This document shows, piece by piece, positions 6,869 through 11,428 of a DNA stretch of 11,428 nt (its first letter is position 1; each line of letters begins with the position of its first letter). This DNA is from Actinomycetota bacterium (GTDB taxonomy: Bacteria; Actinomycetota; Thermoleophilia; UBA2241). Location of the stretch: contig PLTW01000070.1 of assembly GCA_003164655.1 (NCBI GenBank), positions 7,952-19,379 on the forward strand. The letters are read 5' to 3'. The notes beneath the pieces were generated by a model that saw only the letters and a list, made by a program, of their open reading frames with translations, had not been told where the DNA came from and searched no databases. Made by a program: the position numbers and the translations under genes.

Positions 6869-8661
6869 CTCAGGCCTTGAGCCAGACGGTGCGCAGCCTC
6901 GACGGCAACGGCTTCGCCCAGGCGTTGCACGCGGGCACGCTTGCCGTGGTGCGCGAATGCGACAACCTCGACCGCATCAATGTCTTTCCGGTGGCCGACG
7001 CCGACACCGGCGCCAATCTCGCAGCGACGCTGCGGGCGGCGTCGGCGAGGCTCGGCGCGGGCGCGCCGAGCCGCATCGGCGACGCTGCCCGTCTGGCCGC
7101 CGACGCCGCTCTCGACGGGGCGCGGGGCAACTCGGGGGCGATCTTCGCGCAGTTCCTGCGCGGTCTGGCCGACTCGTTCCACGACCGCCCCCATGTGAGC
7201 ACGCGCGAGTTCGCCGACGGTGCCGGCCGCGGCTCGCAGGCCGCCTGGAACGCTCTGCAGAACCCGCGCGAGGGCACGATCCTCTCGGTGCTGCGGGTCT
7301 GGTCGCACGAGCTCTCGGTGCACAGCGACCGTACCGAGGACTTTGGCGAAGCCTTGAGCGACGCCCTGCCGGCCGCCCGCCACGCGCTCGCCGAGACGCC
7401 GCGTCAGCTCGCGGTGCTGGCCCGCCATCGGGTGGTCGACGCCGGCGGCCAGGGCTTCGTGTACTTTCTCGAGGGCGTGCTCGACTGGGTGCGCACCGGC
7501 GAGGCGCGGCGGCCGGCGGCTGCGCCGCCGGCCGCCGCGCCGCAGCTCTTCGCCGGCGCCCACGCCGCGGTCGACCCCACCTATCGCTTCTGCGCCGAGG
7601 CGCTCGTGTCGGGCGTGGCCATCGATACCGAGCGGGTCAAGTCGCTGGTGGCCCCGCTGGGCGACTCGCTGGTCGTGGCCGGCGGCGGGTCGCGCATCCG
7701 CATCCACCTGCACACCAACGCGCCGCTTCAGTTTCTCAGCGCGGCCGCCGGCGTCGGGGCGGTCGAGGCCAGCAAGATCGACGACATGATCCTGCAGCAG
7801 CTCGCCGGCCGTGATGCCACGATCGCCCTGGTCAGCGACTCGACCTGCGACCTGCCCGAGTCGCTCGCCCATCACCTCGGCGTCGTGCGCGTGCCGCTGA
7901 CGCTGACCCTGGACGGGCGCCAGTACCGCGACGGTGTCGACATGACGGCGGCCGAGTTCTACCGGCGGCTGCCGACGCTCGGCCGCCTGCCGATCTCGTC
8001 GCAGCCGGCGGTAGCGGAGTTTCGCGAGGTCTACGAGCGCCTGCTCGAACACCACGAGGGGATCGTGTCGCTGCACATCGCCGGCGCCCTGTCGGGCACG
8101 GTCGAGGCGGCGCGCAGCGCCGCGGCGGCGGTCGATGCGCAGCGCATCAGGGTGGTCGACACCCACAAGGTGTCGATCGGGGCCGGCCTGCTGCTCGAAG
8201 CGGCCGGCGCGGCGATCGCCCGTGGCGCCGGCCTCGACGAGGTCGAGGACCTGGTGCTGGCCGCGCGCCGCCGGGTGGCGCTGTTCGGCACCGTCACGTC
8301 GCTCGACCAGGCGGTCAAGGGCGGGCGCGTGAGTCCGCGGGCGGCGCGGGTGATCACGGCGGCCCACCTGTATCCGATCATCGTCTTCGACGATGAGGGC
8401 CATGCCCAGAAGAGCGGTATCGCGGCCGGTTTCGACGGCGCCCTGCACACCCTGGTGAAGAAGGCGCTGCGCTTTGCCGCCGGCGAACCGGCCCGGGCGA
8501 TGGTCGCCCACACCGACCGTCTTGACGCTGCCGAAGCGGTCGCCGAGTCGCTCTGTCGGGGGCTCGGCACCTCGTACATCCCGGTCGTCTACGGCGGCCC
8601 GGTGATCACCACCCACGTCGGGCTGGGCAGCGTGACGATCGGCGTGCGGCGCGGGGTGTAG
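6865..8661 (+). CDS. Single-chain fatty acid kinase: FakA kinase (DhaL/DAK2) and central domains fused to DegV/FakB
   Basis: 598 residues, cytoplasmic. In Firmicutes, FakA phosphorylates a fatty acid held by a separate protein, FakB, giving acyl-phosphate for phospholipid synthesis. Here both parts lie in one chain. Residues about 10-208 are the DhaL-type ATP domain: RINVFPVADADTGANL (37-52) keeps the Mg-binding Asp45 and Asp47, and ALDGARGNSGAI (82-93) follows. Residues 211-228 are an Ala/Pro linker. Residues about 238-311 are the FakA central domain, with Cys243 (YRFCAEA) and His281/His283 (RIHLHTNAP), matching catalytic Cys240, His282 and His284 of Staphylococcus FakA. Residues about 317-597 are a DegV domain: VSDSTCDLP, SSQP (378-381), LSGT (409-412), KGGR (485-488) and THVG (583-586). 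The FakA C-terminal domain that docks FakB is replaced. The gene lies 63 bp after the DUF1295 gene, and its stop abuts the stop of the next gene. Confidence 0.9.
   Translation: MTQALSQTVRSLDGNGFAQALHAGTLAVVRECDNLDRINVFPVADADTGANLAATLRAASARLGAGAPSRIGDAARLAADAALDGARGNSGAIFAQFLRGLADSFHDRPHVSTREFADGAGRGSQAAWNALQNPREGTILSVLRVWSHELSVHSDRTEDFGEALSDALPAARHALAETPRQLAVLARHRVVDAGGQGFVYFLEGVLDWVRTGEARRPAAAPPAAAPQLFAGAHAAVDPTYRFCAEALVSGVAIDTERVKSLVAPLGDSLVVAGGGSRIRIHLHTNAPLQFLSAAAGVGAVEASKIDDMILQQLAGRDATIALVSDSTCDLPESLAHHLGVVRVPLTLTLDGRQYRDGVDMTAAEFYRRLPTLGRLPISSQPAVAEFREVYERLLEHHEGIVSLHIAGALSGTVEAARSAAAAVDAQRIRVVDTHKVSIGAGLLLEAAGAAIARGAGLDEVEDLVLAARRRVALFGTVTSLDQAVKGGRVSPRAARVITAAHLYPIIVFDDEGHAQKSGIAAGFDGALHTLVKKALRFAAGEPARAMVAHTDRLDAAEAVAESLCRGLGTSYIPVVYGGPVITTHVGLGSVTIGVRRGV
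7049..7072 (+). repeat. 10-bp perfect inverted repeat inside the kinase domain
   Basis: GGCTCGGCGC (7049-7058) pairs exactly with 7063-7072 around the loop GGGC. It encodes residues about 62-70, the Gly/Ala turn ARLGAGAPSR after the metal-binding motif. A stable mRNA hairpin is expected. Role unknown. Confidence 0.5.
7503..7541 (+). repeat. 18-bp all-GC perfect inverted repeat at the inter-domain linker of the fatty acid kinase gene
   Basis: GGCGCGGCGGCCGGCGGC (7503-7520) is the exact reverse complement of 7524-7541, leaving a 3-nt TGC loop. All 18 pairs are G-C. It encodes residues about 213-226 (EARRPAAAPPAAAP), the flexible linker between the ATP domain and the central domain. It would be an extremely stable mRNA hairpin, able to stall ribosomes just after the first domain is made. 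Confidence 0.85.
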
Positions 8662-9084
8662 TCAGCGCGCCAGCACCACGATGAGAAGCGAGACCGCCAT
8701 GATGGCGAACTGCAGCGTCATGCCGGCCGTTCTGCCGCAACTGCCGTGGGGGAAGGAATCCCAGTGGCTCGGGAACCACTTGCGCCCGCGCTCCTTGCCG
8801 ATCACGAAGAAGAGCACGTCGAAGTCGGGCGCGCCCGAGATCGGCCCCATGAGCACGACCGCCCAGGGGTAGCCCGCCAGCAGCAGCACGATCAGGGTGG
8901 CCAGCGCGCCGAGAAAGTCGAGCCAGCCCCACGTCAGGGCGTGCGCGGTCAGGCTGTAATCCCAGTGGGGTACCAGGTCGAGCAGGACGTGTGAGGCGAT
9001 CACCAGCAGCGCGACCTGCCAGAACGGCCGGTGTACCAGCGACGCGATGGCGAGGCCGACGTAGGTGTGGACGATGACCCACAT
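8662..9084 (-). CDS. Small membrane protein resembling YdjM-type membrane-bound metal-dependent hydrolases
   Basis: 140 residues, inner membrane, three or four hydrophobic segments (about 20-36, 56-72, 76-96 and 122-139). The motif SHVLLDLVPHWD (31-42) with His32, Asp36, His40 and Asp42, plus upstream His6 and His18, recalls the histidine/aspartate pattern of the YdjM/DUF457 family of predicted membrane hydrolases. Further candidate ligands are PDFD (86-89), His107 and His113. A real enzymatic activity is not shown for such small members. I chose the ATG at 9084 because GGAG lies 6 nt upstream and the hydrophobic part begins there. An in-frame start at 9156 would add about 24 low-complexity residues. 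Its stop codon (8664-8662) directly abuts the stop of the convergent kinase gene with no gap. Confidence 0.7.
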   Translation of the reverse strand: MWVIVHTYVGLAIASLVHRPFWQVALLVIASHVLLDLVPHWDYSLTAHALTWGWLDFLGALATLIVLLLAGYPWAVVLMGPISGAPDFDVLFFVIGKERGRKWFPSHWDSFPHGSCGRTAGMTLQFAIMAVSLLIVVLAR

Positions 9085-9312
9085 GGGCGGCTCCGGGACG
9101 AACGCTTCGGCGGTTTCGGTCGGCCCGGGCGCCGCGCTCGCCGCCGCGCGGCGCACCGCGACCGGTCCTTGCGCACATAGTATCGCCTGCGCCCCGGCGC
9201 TGCGTAGTGACGGGGGGAGGAGGGCGGGCAGTCACGGCCGGGCGGGCGATGAGGGCCGTTCGAGGGTTCGCCATCCCGGCGGCGGCAGCCGCCCTGCGCC
9301 CGTTCGCCGCTC

Positions 9313-9321
9313 TGGTAGGAT
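9313..9321 (+). promoter_or_regulatory. Candidate extended -10 promoter of glyA
   Basis: TGGTAGGAT is an extended -10 (TGnTAGGAT). TAGGAT is a common actinobacterial -10 form. The -35 position (about 9293-9298, CCTGCG) is poor. The start site would be about 9328, giving a leader of about 62 nt that opens with the hairpin at 9329-9351. Confidence 0.4.
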
Positions 9322-9328
9322 GAGCCAC

Positions 9329-9351
9329 GCCGCCGCCGCACCGGCGGCGGC
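9329..9351 (+). repeat. 10-bp GC hairpin in the glyA leader
   Basis: GCCGCCGCCG (9329-9338) pairs exactly with 9342-9351 around a CAC loop. It ends 38 nt before the glyA start. If transcription starts near 9328, the mRNA would begin with this stem, which could protect its 5' end. No glycine-riboswitch features were recognised. Confidence 0.5.
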
Positions 9352-9389
9352 AGGCTGGTCCCAGACAATCGCCCCGAGGAGGCGCTCGC

Positions 9390-10658
9390 GTGAACCCCGT
9401 AAGCAAGGAGTGGCGCCGCGAGCCTCTCTACGAGCTCGATCCCGAGCTGAATGAGCTGCTGCGCGCCGAGCTGCGTCGCCAGCAGGAGACGCTCGAGCTC
9501 ATCGCCTCAGAGAACTTCGCCAGTCGCGCCGTCCTCGAAGCCACCGGCTCGGTGCTGACCAACAAGTACGCCGAAGGCTACCCGGGGGCGCGGTACTACG
9601 GCGGTTGTGAGGTCATCGACGCCGTCGAGCAACTGGCCATCGACCGTGCCAAGGAGCTGTTCGGGGCCGAGCACGCCAACGTGCAGCCGCACTCGGGTTC
9701 GTCGGCGAACCTGGCGGCGCTGTTCGCGCTGCTCGAGCCGGGCGACACGTTCCTGGCCATGGAGCTCACGCACGGCGGCCACCTGACGCACGGCTTGCCG
9801 CTGAACCTCTCTGGCGTGATCTACAATGCCGTGCCTTACCACGTGCGCCGCGACACCGAGACGATCGACTACGACGAGGTCCGCGCTCTGGCTCTCGAGC
9901 ACAGACCCAGGCTGATCATCTGCGGCTACAGCTCCTATCCGCGCATCATCGACTTCGCCGCTTTCCGCCGGATCGCCGACGAGGTCGGCGCCCTGCTGCT
10001 GGCCGACATCGCCCATGTCGCGGGCCTCGTCGCGGCCGGGCTGCACCCCAATCCCGTGCCCTTCTGCGATGTCGTGACGACGACCACCCACAAGACCCTT
10101 ACCGGGCCGCGGGCGGGTCTCATCATGTGCCGTCAGGAGTATGCGCGGGCCATCGACCGGGCCGTGTTCCCCGGCATGCAAGGGGGGCCCCTCGCGCACG
10201 TCGTGGCCGCCAAGGCCGTCTGCCTGCGCATCGCCCGCAGCGAGGAGTTCCGGCGTCTGCAGCGGCAGATCGTCGCCAATGCGGCGGTTCTGGCCGAAAC
10301 GCTGGCCGACGGCGGGCTGCGCCTGGTGTCGGGCGGCACCGACGTACACCTCGCGCTCGTCGACCTGCGCGGCACCGGCCTGAACGGTCTGGAATGCCAG
10401 CAGCTGCTGGAGTCGGTCAACATCACCGCCAACCGCAACGTGGTGCCCTTCGAAGAAGGCGCCATGGCCGTGGCCAGCGGCCTGCGCGTCGGTTCTCCGG
10501 CGGTCAGCACGAGGGGTTTCGGCGAAGTCGAGATGCGCCAGACCGGGCGTCTCATACTGCGCGCCCTGGCGGCCCGGGGGGAGCCGGCGGCCCTGGTGGA
10601 GATCCGTCGGGAAGTGCTCGATCTGCTCGAGGGCTTTCCGCTCTACGAGTTTCTCTGA
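9390..10658 (+). CDS. glyA: Serine hydroxymethyltransferase
   Basis: 422 residues, the usual length. This PLP enzyme converts serine plus tetrahydrofolate to glycine plus methylene-tetrahydrofolate in the cytoplasm, the main source of one-carbon units. Family motifs run in order: LIASENFAS (37-45), YAEGYPGARYYGGCEVID (60-77), QPHSGSSAN (99-107), THGGHLTHG (127-135), LLADIAHVAGLVAAGLHPNP (203-222), VTTTTHKTLTGP (229-240) with PLP lysine Lys235, FPGMQGGPL (260-268), and a C-terminal LRVGSPAVSTRGF. THKTL is followed by TGPRAG where many homologues have RGPRGG or AGPRGG, a mild variation. The start is GTG at 9390, with GAGGAGG 8 nt upstream. It stands alone: divergent from the gene on its left and convergent with the cupin gene on its right. 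No folate- or glycine-pathway neighbour is in the window. Confidence 0.97.
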   Translation: MNPVSKEWRREPLYELDPELNELLRAELRRQQETLELIASENFASRAVLEATGSVLTNKYAEGYPGARYYGGCEVIDAVEQLAIDRAKELFGAEHANVQPHSGSSANLAALFALLEPGDTFLAMELTHGGHLTHGLPLNLSGVIYNAVPYHVRRDTETIDYDEVRALALEHRPRLIICGYSSYPRIIDFAAFRRIADEVGALLLADIAHVAGLVAAGLHPNPVPFCDVVTTTTHKTLTGPRAGLIMCRQEYARAIDRAVFPGMQGGPLAHVVAAKAVCLRIARSEEFRRLQRQIVANAAVLAETLADGGLRLVSGGTDVHLALVDLRGTGLNGLECQQLLESVNITANRNVVPFEEGAMAVASGLRVGSPAVSTRGFGEVEMRQTGRLILRALAARGEPAALVEIRREVLDLLEGFPLYEFL

Positions 10659-10696
10659 CCGCAGCCGCCCCGGCCTTGCGCAGCGCGCCGGCAGAG

Positions 10697-10718
10697 GCGT
10701 CAGGCCTCGCCTGAGCGC
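10697..10718. terminator. Weak candidate terminator between glyA and the cupin gene
   Basis: GCGTCAGGC (10697-10705) pairs with 10709-10718 (nine pairs, one bulged G, loop CTC). It lies in the 127-bp gap between two convergent genes. No T-run is present on either side. The rest of the gap is GC-rich without further clear signal. Confidence 0.3.
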
Positions 10719-10785
10719 GTCTCGACCGATCGCACGTCCCCCGGGCGCTCTGCGAACGCTCCCGCCGCGAACGGCTGGTGCTCGC

Positions 10786-11130
10786 TCAGCTCTCACCTTC
10801 TTCGGGCACGATGCACAAAAAGGCGAACGTGTCGTTTCCGGCGTTGCTGAACTGGTGCGTCGCTGTGGCGGGTACGTAGGCGAACGAGCCTGCCTCGACC
10901 GCGTGGTCGAGGCCGTCGATGTGCAGGGTGCCGCGCCCCTTCGTGATGTAGTTGATGTGCGGCCAGGCATGGTGGTGACGGGGCGTGTGCCCCGTCGGCT
11001 GCAGCTCGAAGAGGCGCAGTGCCCAGCCGTCCCAGCCCTCGTCGGGCCCCACGAGCAGACGCTTGACGACCTTGTCGATGTCGGGGCCGCTGAGCGGCTG
11101 GCCTTCGATCTCGGCGATGTGACCGACCAT
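10786..11130 (-). CDS. Single-domain cupin with a four-histidine metal site (TM1459-like)
   Basis: 114 residues, cytoplasmic, a single cupin barrel. The first cupin motif is GHTPRHHHAWPHINYITKGR (47-66). His52, His54 and His58 form HxHxxxH, so the usual glutamate ligand is replaced by histidine. The second motif, GSFAYVPATATHQFSN (81-96), supplies His92. Length, residue numbers and the ends (DKV..R.L.G near the start, FLC.VPEEGES at the end) match, from memory, Thermotoga maritima TM1459. That is a manganese protein with ligands His52, His54, His58 and His92, and Cys106 near the site; Cys106 is also present here. TM1459 shows oxidative activity in vitro, but the physiological substrate is unknown. 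His53 is an additional histidine between two ligands. The start is ATG at 11130, with GGGAG 7 nt upstream. Convergent with glyA. Confidence 0.9.
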   Translation of the reverse strand: MVGHIAEIEGQPLSGPDIDKVVKRLLVGPDEGWDGWALRLFELQPTGHTPRHHHAWPHINYITKGRGTLHIDGLDHAVEAGSFAYVPATATHQFSNAGNDTFAFLCIVPEEGES

Positions 11131-11160
11131 GCGCGCGCTCCCTTCGGGACAGTTCGAACC

Positions 11161-11190
11161 GCCGTCGCCACGGCCGCCGCCGGCGACGGC
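11161..11190 (-). repeat. 9-bp inverted repeat in the probable cupin leader
   Basis: GCCGTCGCC (11161-11169) pairs exactly with 11182-11190 around a 12-nt loop. It starts just after the candidate -10 (11199-11194) and lies 30 nt before the cupin start, so it would sit at the 5' end of the transcript, as in glyA. Confidence 0.45.
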
Positions 11191-11228
11191 AGGAACCTAC
11201 ACCTTCCCCGGACCTTGCGCGAGGGCGA

Positions 11229-11289
11229 CGACTCCCGGCGGGGCGCTTCGTGGGCATGCCAGGAGCAACCAGCGGCGTGCCGGGAGTCG
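11229..11289. repeat. 11-bp perfect inverted repeat enclosing an 8-bp palindrome
   Basis: CGACTCCCGGC (11229-11239) and its exact reverse complement (11279-11289) are separated by 39 nt. Inside lies the palindrome GGCATGCC (11253-11260). It could be a structured RNA, a regulator binding region upstream of the cupin promoter, or a small degenerate repeat element. Confidence 0.45.
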
Positions 11290-11405
11290 GCCGCCGCGGC
11301 AGCGGCGGGCACGCCGGTGCGGCTGCCCACGGTCGCCGACGAAAGCGGGTCGGAGCTGGCGCGCAAGGCTGCCTGACGCGCGGGCGACAGCCCGCCCTCA
11401 AGGCC

Positions 11406-11428
11406 CTAGCAGGCTGCTGAAATACGCC
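11406..11428. mobile_element. Possible tip of an insertion sequence at the window edge
   Basis: The last bases, CTAGCAGGCTGCTGAAATAC, resemble the terminal inverted repeats of some bacterial insertion sequences, which often begin CAGGCTGCTGAAAAA. They are preceded by the rare palindromic tetramer CTAG, which could be a target duplication. No transposase is visible because the window ends. This rests on recollection of such ends and is low confidence. Confidence 0.25.

Larger units (their letters stand above)
9085..9389. other. Divergent intergenic region between the small membrane protein gene and glyA
   Basis: 305 bp without a convincing gene. Its only AT-rich patch, CATAGTATCG (9176-9185), holds TACTAT on the minus strand (9182-9177), a possible -10 for the membrane protein gene with no good -35. 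It also holds TAGTAT on the plus strand. Closer to glyA lie the TAGGAT promoter element, a GC hairpin and a strong ribosome binding site. The remainder is GC-rich, with G-runs at 9211-9230. Confidence 0.5.
11131..11405. other. Gene-free region upstream of the cupin gene
   Basis: No reading frame here looks like a real protein. On the minus strand TAGGTT (11199-11194) could be the cupin -10, with a poor -35 (TCGCGC). The start would be about 11187, just where a hairpin begins. Several inverted repeats are listed separately. A 7-bp repeat, CCGCCGC/GCGGCGG (11291-11297 and 11302-11308), is also present. Positions 11310-11405 show nothing I can name. Confidence 0.5.

Noticed and set aside
5962..8616. 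Very long open frame on the minus strand opposite the DUF1295 and kinase genes (884 codons)
   Set aside because: Composition is Arg/Gly/Asp/Ala/His-rich without domain motifs. It is the mirror of G/C-ending codons in the real plus-strand genes, which have clear motifs.
9085..9156. N-terminal extension of the small membrane protein to 9156
   Set aside because: The added residues are low-complexity, and the ATG at 9084 has a well-placed GGAG.
9085..9389. Glycine riboswitch upstream of glyA
   Set aside because: I saw only simple GC stems and none of the conserved paired aptamer elements.
9507..11366. Long minus-strand open frame (619 codons) across glyA, the cupin and the gene-free end
   Set aside because: It is antisense to glyA and in the wrong frame for the cupin. 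It is low complexity and has no recognisable domain.

Overview
High-GC bacterial DNA (about two-thirds G+C) with dense genes, GTG and TTG starts, at least one start that looks leaderless, and actinobacterial-style -10 boxes of the TAGGAT type. This points to an Actinomycetota lineage, but that is an inference from style and no marker in the window fixes the taxon. I found no tRNA, rRNA, CRISPR array or complete mobile element. The left edge cuts a gene, and the right edge may lie at the tip of an insertion sequence.

Layout, left to right. (1) 1-309, minus: N-terminal part of a HAD-family phosphatase. (2) 449-958, plus: small DUF1003 membrane protein whose 3' end carries a perfect 16-bp hairpin. 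(3) 1034-2323, minus: secreted protein with an N-terminal Ig-like domain and six RCC1 repeats, preceded by a good TTGACA-17-TACTGT promoter. (4) 2580-3872, minus: PAS-PAS-GGDEF diguanylate cyclase with an intact active site and product-inhibition site. (5) 4041-6801, plus: MarR repressor, an overlapping MFS exporter and a DUF1295 membrane enzyme, read from an AT-rich promoter that contains a tandem repeat likely to be the MarR operator. (6) 6865-8661, plus: one polypeptide joining the kinase and central domains of fatty acid kinase FakA to a DegV/FakB fatty-acid-binding domain. (7) 8662-9084, minus: small membrane protein resembling YdjM-type metal-dependent hydrolases. (8) 9390-10658, plus: serine hydroxymethyltransferase glyA. 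(9) 10786-11130, minus: a 114-residue four-histidine cupin very like Thermotoga TM1459. (10) 11131-11428: no gene, but several inverted repeats.

How the genes may work together. The MarR-MFS-DUF1295 genes look like a ligand-responsive export and membrane-lipid operon. The next gene, the FakA-FakB fusion, would make acyl-phosphate from free fatty acid. A shared theme of fatty-acid uptake, modification or detoxification is plausible but inferred. glyA (one-carbon metabolism), the cyclase (c-di-GMP signalling), the RCC1 protein and the cupin look independent.

Most notable: the single-chain fatty acid kinase; an 18-bp all-GC perfect hairpin in its mRNA exactly at the linker between two domains; further strong GC hairpins at 897-932, 7049-7072, 9329-9351 and 11229-11289; and the tandem operator of the MarR operon.
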